Shown here: in pieces, positions 1 through 6,314 of the stretch
How the letters are laid out: every line of letters starts with the position of its first letter
Position numbering within the stretch: position 1 is the stretch's first letter
From: an uncultured Bacillota bacterium
GTDB taxonomy: Bacteria; Bacillota; Limnochordia; Limnochordales; ZCTH02-B6
Length of the DNA stretch: 18,961 nucleotides
Assembly: GCA_937916565.1 (NCBI GenBank)
Contig: CALFSR010000136.1
Location: 1-18,961, forward strand
Reading direction: 5' to 3'
Position numbers and translations under genes: made by a program
The notes under the pieces: model-generated
What the model saw: only the letters and a program-made list of their open reading frames with translations
Databases searched by the model: none
Told to the model about the DNA's origin: nothing

Positions 1-235
1 GCAACACGGCGTCGCCGTCGACGTGCAGCTTGCCGAAATCGAGGCGGCTGTCCAGGCTGACCCGCAAGGTCAAAGCCTGTTCTACGGCTTCTCCTGCAGT
101 GTACCCGTAAACGGCCTGGTACCCGGCCTTGCCCCTTACCGTGGTGTCCTGGGCCGCCGCGACCGGCGCGAGCCCTACAAGCAGGGCGATCGCCAACAGC
201 CACGCTGTCCGGCCCCCGTTGCGCCATGCGTGCAT
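1..235 (-). CDS. Exported protein of unknown function, N-terminal part (cut by window edge)
   Basis: Only the first 78 codons lie in the window; the 3' end is missing. The start is ATG at 235, preceded by AGGAGG (245-250) at a 9-base spacing. The N-terminus is a textbook signal peptide: a basic stretch (HAWRNGGR), a hydrophobic core (WLLAIALLVGLAPV) and an AAA cleavage site before QD at about residues 28-30. What follows alternates polar and hydrophobic residues (for example LTLRVSLDSRLDFGKLHVDG), which looks beta-stranded. It starts 53 bases after the LolA-like gene, so it is probably the last or next gene of the RND-LolA operon. I do not recognise the family. A beta-barrel or other envelope protein partner is an inference from the context and the strand-like sequence. 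The exported nature is well supported; the function is not. Confidence 0.75.
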   Translation of the reverse strand, partial: MHAWRNGGRTAWLLAIALLVGLAPVAAAQDTTVRGKAGYQAVYGYTAGEAVEQALTLRVSLDSRLDFGKLHVDGDAVL

Positions 236-288
236 GTGTTGCTGCCTCCTCCGCCGTTCCAATTCCCTGAACCTACAGCCCCGCCGCC

Positions 289-1104
289 TTACCGGCGCAG
301 GTACCGGAGGGTGAAGTACTCATCGGGCACCGGTTCGCTGCTGGTTTCCAGCACGCGGATGATGGTGCGGCTGCCCGTGTTCTCGTTGCGCATCGTGATC
401 ACGTGGGGTTGCCAGCGGCCCTCGGCATCGGGGCGGACGTCTTCATTGATAAGCACCTTGTCCAGGCCGCCCTGGCGGTTGTAAAACTCGATGCGCAGCG
501 GCACCATGTGCTCCTTCCACACCCACAGCTGGACCGAGCTGTACTTGCTGTCCGCCGCATGGGGCGCAAGGCGCAGGACATAGCTGTCGCGCCCGTCAAC
601 GGCCTCATCCGGGAGCCGATCCGCGTCGTAGTCCTCGGAGAACGACCCCATGCTTCCGATCTCTTCGAAGGTAAAGTCCGTGCCCATGAAGTTGTCCTGG
701 GTCGCGCTGCCCGAGATGCGCCGCTCCCGGCCGAGGGCGGGCAAGTACAGCCACATCATCGTCTCCCCGCTCTCGTCGTCGACGGTCAGGAACTTCGTGC
801 CGGCGACGTCCGCGGGAGACAAGTACTCAAGCAGCTGGTTGGCGCCGTAGGCGGTCTCCTGCCGGTAAAATGCGAGGCGGTTGGACCGCTCCTGTCCCCG
901 GGCGTTGATCGTGACCAGCTCGATGGTGGCGCTGCCGCTGCCGGTGAACGCCATGCCCTTGAGCTCGTCCAGTATCTCCCGGGCCGTCGGCTCGGCGGCC
1001 GCGGCGCCGCTCGTCCCGGCCACCACCAGCGCCAGGACCAGCGCCCACGGCATCAATCCAAGCGTCCGTTGCCTCAACGTCCCATAACGTGTCGTCGTTC
1101 TCAT
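289..1104 (-). CDS. LolA-like outer membrane lipoprotein-sorting protein
   Basis: The product is 271 residues. It has an N-terminal signal sequence (MPWALVLALVVAGTSGAAAA, cleavage near residue 37), so the mature part is outside the cytoplasmic membrane. The rest reads like the COG2834 / LolA_like fold annotated as 'outer membrane lipoprotein-sorting protein'. It has the ITELV-type first strands (SATIELVTINARG), the LLEYLSPADVAGTKFL strand pair, a WLYLPALGRERRI strand, and the FMGTDFTFEEIG segment typical of this group. Such proteins are thought to carry a lipid or lipoprotein in a half-barrel and are commonly encoded beside MMPL/RND transporters, as here. The start is ATG at 1104 with GGAGG at 1114-1118. 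The stop is TAA at 289-291. The real cargo is unknown. The family call is strong; the biological role is inferred from context. Confidence 0.88.
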   Translation of the reverse strand: MRTTTRYGTLRQRTLGLMPWALVLALVVAGTSGAAAAEPTAREILDELKGMAFTGSGSATIELVTINARGQERSNRLAFYRQETAYGANQLLEYLSPADVAGTKFLTVDDESGETMMWLYLPALGRERRISGSATQDNFMGTDFTFEEIGSMGSFSEDYDADRLPDEAVDGRDSYVLRLAPHAADSKYSSVQLWVWKEHMVPLRIEFYNRQGGLDKVLINEDVRPDAEGRWQPHVITMRNENTGSRTIIRVLETSSEPVPDEYFTLRYLRR

Positions 1105-1146
1105 GGCTGCCTTCCTCCCTTTTCCGTTCGTCTCGTCTGTTGCCGG

Positions 1147-1259
1147 GCGCCTTTGCCCGGTGCTTTCCGTGCGCTCGCTGCTTTGCTCTCCCGGCGCCTG
1201 CTGGTGGTTTCCGTGAGCCTGCTTTGCCCTTGTTGCGCCTGCTGGTGCTTTCCGTGCGC
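1147..1259. repeat. Three degenerate direct repeats between the RND and LolA-like genes
   Basis: On the plus strand, copy B (1194-1218) reads GCGCCTGCTGGTGGTTTCCG plus TGAGC, and copy C (1235-1259) differs from it at two bases. Copy A (1147-1174) keeps the GCGCCT start and the TGCTTTCCGTGCGC end but differs in the middle. The spacing between copies is about 41-48 bases, and GCTTTGC-like fillers recur between them. The repeats fill most of the 186-base gap between the RND stop and the LolA-like start. No coding role is apparent. Confidence 0.7.
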
Positions 1260-1290
1260 CCCGGCCGGCGACCGGAGGCTCCCCTCGTTG

Positions 1291-3585
1291 TCACCGTCCT
1301 TGCGCCGGGACCGGCCGCGCCTTGCGGGTCACCTGCCGCCGTTCCACCAAGACAAACAGGGCCGGCAGCACCGTCAGCGCCGCCGCCGAGGATACGCCCA
1401 TCGTCAGCGCGATGAGGAAACCAAAGACCCGCAGGGGCGGGAACGTCGACAGAAGCAACACCAAGAACCCTGCGGCCACGGCGGCGGCGTTGAGGATCAC
1501 CGCCCGGCCGGTCGTCGCCAGCGTCGCGGCGGCCGCCCCGGGGGGTTCGAGACCGTTGCGGACCTCTTCGCTGTAGCGGCTGTACACGTGGATGCTGTAG
1601 TCGATGCCCACGCCCACCACGATGCTGGCCACCAGGGCCGTGACGACGTCGAAGTTCATGCCCGCCCATCCCATGAAACCGAAGTTGATGGCGATGGTGA
1701 GCAGGATCGGGAGAATGCACAAGAGCCCCTTGGCGAGCGACCCGACCATAACCCACAAAAGCAGCAGGACGCCTGTTATGGAAAGAATGAGGCTTTGCAC
1801 CTGACCGGTCGTGATCATCTCGGCCATGCCGTCCACGAGGTAAGGCAACCCGGTTACCGTCACCTGCCCGTAGGGGCCGAGCTTCTCCTGGGCGAGCTCG
1901 TCAATGCGGCGCAGCACCTCCTCCCGCTCCTGGGCCGAGGTCGTGCTAACCGGCACCTCGATCTTGGCCGTCGTCTGGTCGAGGGTCAGGAACTGGTCCA
2001 GCGTCGAGTCCCCTGACATGGACAAGAGCAGCAGGTACTGGGCGACGGCCGCCCGGGTTTCCGGGATGACCTCGTACGCCGGGTCGTCCTCGTTGAGGGC
2101 CCGGCCGACCTCCTTGACGATGTTGACGACGGACATGGCGCCCGTCAGCCGGGGCATGGCGTCAAGCTCCGCCTGCAGCGCCTCCATAGCCCGCAGCGTC
2201 TCCGGCTCGAGGATCTCGCCCTCCAAGACTATCTGCACGGAGTCAACGCCGCCGAACTTGTCCTGAACAAGCTGGTACGCTTGCCGTGCTTCACTGCGGG
2301 CGTCAAAAAACCGCAGGTAGTCCGTGTCGACCTCAAGGCGCGCGAAACCGGCCGCAGCCGCGGCCGCCAGGACGACAGCCGTCGCGAGAGGCACGGCCGG
2401 GCGACCGGTGACGACGGCCGCGAGCCGCTCAAGAAACCCGCCTGTGGCCTCCGCGCCCGACATGGGGGTTGCCCCGCGCGGGGCGGTTCGGTTGCGCCTG
2501 GCCACCACAAGAACCGCCGGGATGAACACCACGGAGATGAGCAGGGCTACGGCCACGCCGACCCCCATAAACACGCCGAACTCCCGGATGCGGACGATGC
2601 CTGTAAAAGCGTTGGACACAAAGCCAACCACGGTGGTCAGGCCTGACATCACCACCGCCAGGCCGACCGAGCGCACGGTTTGCTCCGCCGCCGCGCGGCC
2701 GTCGCCGTCCCTGCGCCATTCCTCGTCATAGCGGCGCAGGACGTGAATGCCGTACGCGCTGCCGACGCTGGTCAAAACGACGGGGATCGCCGCGCCCAAC
2801 TGGCTCAGGGAAACGCCCAGGAATCCCATGAGCCCCATAGTCCAGATGACGCTGATGCCGACCGCGGCCAAGGGCAAAAGCACCCCGGTGGCGGTCCGGA
2901 AGCTTAGATACAGGACAGCCACGATGATGAGAAGCACGGGCGGCATGAGGCGGATGACGTCGGCCCGCAGTTCCTGGTTGAGCTGCTGCGTGAGGGCGGG
3001 ATGGCCCGTCAGCCGTACGGACAGCCGATCCGTGTAGCGGCTGACCACCTCCCGCACCGACTGCACCAGGGCGTCGGTGTCTTGAGAGCGGCTGAGCTGC
3101 ACGAGAATCATGGTGTGCTGTTCATCGCCGGAAACGAAACGTTCGGCGACGGTCTCGCTGGCAAGGAGCCGTTCCCGGAAGCGCGCGGCCGCGGCTTCGC
3201 TGGTCGGCAGTTCGTCCATCACGGGCGCCACTTCGATGCCCCACAGCGTCCCCCGCACATTCTCCACGTTGGTGATGCTGCGTACGCTGGCGACGCCCGG
3301 CAGCCGCCCGAGCTCCTGGGTCAAGGCGTCGATGGCCTGGATGACCGGCACGGTAAAGAGATTGCCGTCGGCGGAGACGACCGCCAGCACATACGTGGAA
3401 CTGCCGAACGTCTCGTTGACCCATTTAAAGGAGGCAAGCCTCGGGTCGTCCTCGGCAAAAAAGCTCTGAACGTCGGTGCTGAACTCAAGCTGCAGCACTC
3501 CGTAGGCAAACACGGCGGTGATGAGCCCGACGACGCTGATGATCCACCCCGGATACCGGCGCACAATCCGGCCTATCCACTGCAT
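1291..3585 (-). CDS. RND superfamily (MMPL-type) transporter permease
   Basis: The product is 764 residues. It is built as two repeats of one N-terminal membrane helix, a large extracytoplasmic domain and a five-helix bundle, about 12 membrane helices in all. The first helix is IISVVGLITAVFAYGVLQL. The first loop follows at about residues 35-215. Helices 2-6 end near residue 370, helix 7 is at about 405, the second loop runs to about 590, and helices 8-12 follow. The MMPL/RND helix-4 signature is clear in the second half (VVGVGIDYSIHVYSRY) and has a weaker counterpart in the first (TSVGSAYGIHVLRRY). The family (COG1033, 'predicted exporter') moves lipids or other hydrophobic compounds using the proton gradient; the substrate here is unknown. 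ATG at 3585 was chosen because AAGGAG sits at 3595-3600, 9 bases upstream. A longer frame reaches 3666 but has no better ribosome site. It is followed by the LolA-like gene, its likely partner. Confidence 0.93.
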   Translation of the reverse strand: MQWIGRIVRRYPGWIISVVGLITAVFAYGVLQLEFSTDVQSFFAEDDPRLASFKWVNETFGSSTYVLAVVSADGNLFTVPVIQAIDALTQELGRLPGVASVRSITNVENVRGTLWGIEVAPVMDELPTSEAAAARFRERLLASETVAERFVSGDEQHTMILVQLSRSQDTDALVQSVREVVSRYTDRLSVRLTGHPALTQQLNQELRADVIRLMPPVLLIIVAVLYLSFRTATGVLLPLAAVGISVIWTMGLMGFLGVSLSQLGAAIPVVLTSVGSAYGIHVLRRYDEEWRRDGDGRAAAEQTVRSVGLAVVMSGLTTVVGFVSNAFTGIVRIREFGVFMGVGVAVALLISVVFIPAVLVVARRNRTAPRGATPMSGAEATGGFLERLAAVVTGRPAVPLATAVVLAAAAAAGFARLEVDTDYLRFFDARSEARQAYQLVQDKFGGVDSVQIVLEGEILEPETLRAMEALQAELDAMPRLTGAMSVVNIVKEVGRALNEDDPAYEVIPETRAAVAQYLLLLSMSGDSTLDQFLTLDQTTAKIEVPVSTTSAQEREEVLRRIDELAQEKLGPYGQVTVTGLPYLVDGMAEMITTGQVQSLILSITGVLLLLWVMVGSLAKGLLCILPILLTIAINFGFMGWAGMNFDVVTALVASIVVGVGIDYSIHVYSRYSEEVRNGLEPPGAAAATLATTGRAVILNAAAVAAGFLVLLLSTFPPLRVFGFLIALTMGVSSAAALTVLPALFVLVERRQVTRKARPVPAQGR

Positions 3586-3720
3586 CCAACGCAACTCCTT
3601 CCACCATCGGGGCGCGACCCGGCCTGGAAACGCCGGCCCGCTCCCACGCCCGCTCAAGCGTCCCAAATATCCAACAAAACCCCGAAGACCAAAAAACCTT
3701 TCACAAAAATGCAGCGTCCG
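3586..3720 (-). promoter_or_regulatory. AT-rich gap upstream of the RND gene, possible promoter
   Basis: The 135-base gap between the regulator stop and the RND start contains an A/T-rich island (3661-3712) that is unusual in this GC-rich window. On the minus strand, TTTTGG and GATATT stand 17 bases apart, a weak promoter match. I see no convincing terminator hairpin, so read-through from the regulator gene is also possible. Confidence 0.3.
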
Positions 3721-4455
3721 CTACGCGCCCGCGGCTTCGCCGGCCAGCGCTTCGTTGAGAAAGCTGACGAGCATCTCTTTTTCGGCTCCGGACAAGTCCA
3801 TCACAGACTGCAGGAAACGTCCCAACAGTCCGATCAGCTCTTGGCCTACGCCGTGGCCCATCGCCTCGATGGCCATCCCGGCCACGATGCCGACAAATAC
3901 CGTTAGCGGCATCTCCACGCCCGGCGCCTGGCGCACCAGGTCGCGCACGACCGAGACGGCGCCTTCGCTCAAGTTCGCCAGGTGGACCAGGAACAAGGCC
4001 ATGATGTACGTGCAAAATTTGACCTGCACGTCCGCCCCTGCGATCGCGGCCATGATTCGCTGCGTCGCCCGGGTCGGACCAAGGGCCCGCCACTCCGACA
4101 GAGACTGAAGCGCCTCATCTTTCAGCGCGCCGAGATCCCCGCATTCGAGGGCTTGCGAGCGCACCTGAGTAAATAGGGCTTCGGCGGCGGCGGTCGGGAC
4201 GAACACGATCTGCGAGCGCCCGGGCTCTCCCCGGTTGACCGCGTAGTCTCGCGTAAGGAGGCCTTGTTCCTCCAAGGCCCGCAGGACGTCGTAGGCGGTC
4301 CACTTGCTGACGCCGAGGCGCTGCGCGAGGGCCTCATAGTGGACCGGCAGCTGCGTGCGCCGGTACATGTCCAACACACTGCGCAAGAACTGCTTGCGCC
4401 GCTCGGTCAGCCGCGTCGCCGTCGCCTCCCCAAAAGACCCAATTTCCGCATTCAT
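3721..4455 (-). CDS. Winged helix-turn-helix transcriptional regulator
   Basis: The product is 244 residues from ATG 4455. Residues about 20-88 form a winged helix: an N-terminal helix (RRKQFLRSVLDMYRRT), a helix-turn-helix (YEALAQRLGVSKWTAYDVLRALEEQGLLT), and a wing ending in SQIVFVPT. The remaining 150 residues are mostly helical and hydrophobic (for example VEMPLTVFVGIVAGMAIEAM). They look like a sensing or dimer domain that I cannot name. The gene lies directly upstream of the RND-LolA genes in the same direction, so it is the obvious candidate regulator of them (inference). The start is uncertain. There is no good ribosome site before ATG 4455, and the best promoter has its -10 overlapping that ATG. 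The frame stays open upstream to a TTG at 4506, and later starts are possible. Confidence 0.8.
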   Translation of the reverse strand: MNAEIGSFGEATATRLTERRKQFLRSVLDMYRRTQLPVHYEALAQRLGVSKWTAYDVLRALEEQGLLTRDYAVNRGEPGRSQIVFVPTAAAEALFTQVRSQALECGDLGALKDEALQSLSEWRALGPTRATQRIMAAIAGADVQVKFCTYIMALFLVHLANLSEGAVSVVRDLVRQAPGVEMPLTVFVGIVAGMAIEAMGHGVGQELIGLLGRFLQSVMDLSGAEKEMLVSFLNEALAGEAAGA

Positions 4456-4482
4456 TGTATGGCCGATCCGGGAACCCGTCAA
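4454..4482 (-). promoter_or_regulatory. Sigma-A-type promoter at the 5' end of the regulator gene
   Basis: The -35 element TTGACG is at 4477-4482 and the -10 element TACAAT at 4454-4459, with an exact 17-base spacer. The -10 shares two bases with the proposed ATG. If used, transcription would begin near 4447, just inside the reading frame. Confidence 0.5.
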
Positions 4483-4510
4483 CGGCGGCGCGCCACAAAA
4501 GCGCAATGGA

Positions 4511-4525
4511 ATTAAGCGGCTTAAT
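4511..4525. promoter_or_regulatory. 15-bp palindrome, candidate operator
   Basis: The sequence ATTAAGCGGCTTAAT is a perfect 7-bp inverted repeat around one central base. It sits between the methyltransferase stop (4534) and the regulator start, about 30 bases upstream of the predicted -35 element. No T-run follows on either strand, so it is not a terminator. An operator for the adjacent winged-helix protein is the simplest reading, but that is inference. Confidence 0.5.
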
Positions 4526-4533
4526 CGAACGGG

Positions 4534-5286
4534 CTAGAGGGGCTTCTTGCCGACAAACATGTCCCGGCCCCACGGATCGACCCGGGACGTCGCCGTGAAT
4601 CCGGTTTCCTCCAGCCACGCCAGCCAAGCCGCGCGGGGGAACAACCCGAACCGGTGCCGGTCGTGCTCGACCGAGACGCTGCCGTCGGCATCTCGGAGGA
4701 TCAAAGCAAATACGACTTCGTAGGTGTCGTCGCTCGGATCGGGATCCCAGATCCATTCGAGGTAGCGCAAGCCGCGGCCGTCCGGGCCGTCCTCCCCGCC
4801 GGTGACGGTCTTGGGGGAAAACGTCTCCTTTACCACGTCCGGGATGACGACGACGGCACCGCCGGGGGCACAGTGCCGGTAAGCGGTGGCTAGGGCAGCC
4901 ATGACCGACGCCGGGTCGGTCATGTACATGATGGCATCATGGATCAGCACCCGGTCAAACTGCCGCCCCAGGTCCAGCGTGCGCATGTCCCCGACCGCGT
5001 GCTCGCACTCGGGGTTGAGCTGCCGGCTGACGGCCACCATGTCCGGCGAAAGGTCCGTGAGGGTAAGCGCGAACTTGTTTTTGAGATGAAATGCCAGGCT
5101 TCCCCCGCCGGCGCCGAGCTCAAGAAGCGTGCGGGGCGGGCGCGCCGACGCGTTGAGCAAAACCGGCAACAAGTCAGCCGCTTCCTCCTCATAATCGTCA
5201 GGAGGGGAGAACAGCGGCCACCACCGGGCCAGTTCGTTGTAGAGCCGCGGTCCGGCGGAGTTGAACCGATCCGGCCCAGTGTTCAC
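4534..5286 (-). CDS. Class I SAM-dependent methyltransferase
   Basis: The product is 250 residues from GTG 5286, which follows an AAGGGTGA-like ribosome site with a 7-base gap. The Rossmann-like fold is visible. Motif I, LLELGAGGGS, is at residues 54-63. The acidic residue after strand 2 is D78 (LTLTDLSPDM). An adenine-side GD (HAVGDMRTLDL) is at 99-100. The motif IV region is FDRVLIHDAIMYM, and motif VI (APGGAVVVIPDVV) comes near residue 145. A segment near residues 160-185 (TGGEDGPDGRGLRYLEWIWD) and the C-terminal strands finish the domain. The substrate cannot be read from the sequence; small molecules are common for this type. The frame stays open far upstream, across the tRNA gene, so the longer version is not real. 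It has no obvious functional link to its neighbours. Confidence 0.88.
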   Translation of the reverse strand: MNTGPDRFNSAGPRLYNELARWWPLFSPPDDYEEEAADLLPVLLNASARPPRTLLELGAGGGSLAFHLKNKFALTLTDLSPDMVAVSRQLNPECEHAVGDMRTLDLGRQFDRVLIHDAIMYMTDPASVMAALATAYRHCAPGGAVVVIPDVVKETFSPKTVTGGEDGPDGRGLRYLEWIWDPDPSDDTYEVVFALILRDADGSVSVEHDRHRFGLFPRAAWLAWLEETGFTATSRVDPWGRDMFVGKKPL

Positions 5287-5461
5287 CAACGGCTCACCCT
5301 TTCGTTCCGGCGGGAGGGTAAGGAACCCCCGGCAACGGCGTATTTGACACGGGTGGTGACGTAGCCCCCAAGATACAATTCGCCGGTGGTCCGGTGCGGC
5401 TCCTGCGGCTTGCGGTGCTGGTGCCTGGCGACGGCGAGGCGAACGCACGGACACCGTTCCC
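5287..5461 (-). other. Gap between tRNA terminator and methyltransferase gene
   Basis: About 175 bases with no gene. The methyltransferase ribosome site lies at the left end. A weak minus-strand promoter match (TTGGGG and TCAAAT 18 bases apart, about 5345-5375) may serve the gene. I see no riboswitch or other known structure. Confidence 0.3.
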
Positions 5462-5500
5462 GAAAAGAGAAATCGCCCTCCCGGAATCCCGAGGAGGGCG
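5462..5500 (-). terminator. Rho-independent terminator of the tRNA-Val gene
   Basis: CGCCCTCC (5474-5481) pairs with GGAGGGCG (5493-5500), and CGG/CCG extends the stem inside with one bulged A. In the minus-strand transcript the stem is followed by ATTTCTCTTTTC, a good U-rich tail. It begins 10 bases after the encoded CCA of the tRNA. Confidence 0.85.
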
Positions 5501-5509
5501 ACCGCTTCT

Positions 5510-5586
5510 TGGTGGGCAGAGAGGGACTCGAACCCCCGACCTCTACGATGTGAGCGTAGCGCTCTAACCGGCTGAGCTATCTGCCC
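5510..5586 (-). tRNA. tRNA-Val (anticodon CAC)
   Basis: The minus strand folds into a complete cloverleaf. The acceptor stem is GGGCAGA / TCTGCCC. The D-arm is GCTC...GAGC with the GGTTA loop. The anticodon stem CTACG/CGTAG closes the loop CTCACAT, giving anticodon CAC, which reads GUG valine codons. The T-arm is GGGGG-TTCGAGT-CCCTC with one G-U pair. The discriminator base A (5513) is followed by a genomically encoded CCA (5512-5510). It is a single-gene transcription unit with its own promoter and terminator. Confidence 0.97.
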
Positions 5587-5599
5587 GATCGCACATTTA

Positions 5600-5628
5600 A
5601 CTATAGCAAACGGCGGGCACGGCGTCAA
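5600..5628 (-). promoter_or_regulatory. Promoter of the tRNA-Val gene
   Basis: The -35 element TTGACG is at 5623-5628 and the -10 element TATAGT at 5600-5605, with a 17-base spacer. The predicted start near 5593 leaves a leader of about 7 bases before the mature 5' end at 5586. The -35 element lies inside the hairpin at 5614-5643. Confidence 0.8.
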
Positions 5629-5643
5629 CTGCCGCCGTGCCCG
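5614..5643 (-). terminator. Hairpin after the small secreted-protein gene, probable terminator
   Basis: A perfect 11-bp stem, CGGGCACGGCG (5614-5624) with CGCCGTGCCCG (5633-5643), closes an 8-base loop. It starts 10 bases after the stop codon of the upstream gene. The following minus-strand bases (CCGTTTGC) are only weakly T-rich, so termination may be partial. Confidence 0.6.
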
Positions 5644-5653
5644 TTCCGCCTGC

Positions 5654-6250
5654 TCACTCGACGTGGTAGTCCACCAGGAACACGTCCAGCAGAAACACCT
5701 GACCGCCTTGGACGACTTGCGCCTGCTCCCGCAGCATCCCGACGCCCGGAGCGAACCAGCGCATCGTGTGCAGCTCTTCCCCGTCGGCTTCGCCGTCGAT
5801 GGAGACGACCACTGCCTCAAACGTCCCCACAGGAATCTCGAGCACTTCCGGCTCCAAGACGGTAAACGTCATGGCCACCAGCTGGCCGGCCGCCTCGCCC
5901 GACCACGCCCACTGCTGGCCGGGTGCCAGCGGACTCCGGAGGAACAGCTGCGGCGGATCCAGCTCGTACGAACCTTGCGGGAAGTCGCGGCGCAGCGCGA
6001 TGACGTCGCCGTCTTGGATCACGTAGTATTCCCGCTGGATGACGAAATCGTTGACGACGGTATTGACGACGAAGGCACCATCCGCCGTTTCCTCGACGAC
6101 GAACGTCATCTCGATCCCGGTGCCGGCGTACCGCCACCAGTTGCCGCCCGCCAGCGGGAAATAGTCGCTGGCCGACTGGGCCGCCGCCAGGCCGGACACA
6201 GCCAGCATCGCGCCGATGACCAACATCAAAACAGCCGGGCACCGCTTCAT
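5654..6250 (-). CDS. Small secreted protein of unknown function
   Basis: The product is 198 residues. ATG 6250 was chosen because AAGGAGGT stands 7 bases upstream; an upstream ATG-less extension to 6298 has no ribosome site. The signal peptide is MKRCPAVLMLVIGAMLAVSG then LAAA, with cleavage just before QSASDYFPLAGG. The mature part opens with DYFPLAGGNWWRYAG, a motif seen at the start of many secreted all-beta proteins of Bacillota. Strands alternate through the rest (EMTFVVEE, LVAMTFTVLEPEVLEIPVG). There are no cysteines, lipobox or membrane anchor after the signal, so it is probably released or wall-associated. I cannot assign a function. It starts 64 bases after purA with only a weak hairpin between, so co-transcription with purA is possible; a hairpin ends the unit. 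Confidence 0.85.
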   Translation of the reverse strand: MKRCPAVLMLVIGAMLAVSGLAAAQSASDYFPLAGGNWWRYAGTGIEMTFVVEETADGAFVVNTVVNDFVIQREYYVIQDGDVIALRRDFPQGSYELDPPQLFLRSPLAPGQQWAWSGEAAGQLVAMTFTVLEPEVLEIPVGTFEAVVVSIDGEADGEELHTMRWFAPGVGMLREQAQVVQGGQVFLLDVFLVDYHVE

Positions 6251-6314
6251 CCGTGATACCTCCTTGATGCGGCGTCGTAGTGCGGCTTGGCACCGCATTC
6301 ACATTAGCTTTACG

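Noticed and set aside
1147..1259. CRISPR array
   Set aside because: The three copies are degenerate, the spacing is irregular, and the repeats are not palindromic in the usual way. No cas gene is present.
403..2016. 537-residue plus-strand open frame
   Set aside because: It lies opposite clear LolA-like and RND genes, has low-complexity His/Arg/Gln content, and has no ribosome site. It is a GC-driven shadow.
5287..5820. Long N-terminal extension of the methyltransferase frame
   Set aside because: It runs through a complete tRNA gene, its terminator and its promoter. GTG 5286 with a ribosome site gives the normal family length.
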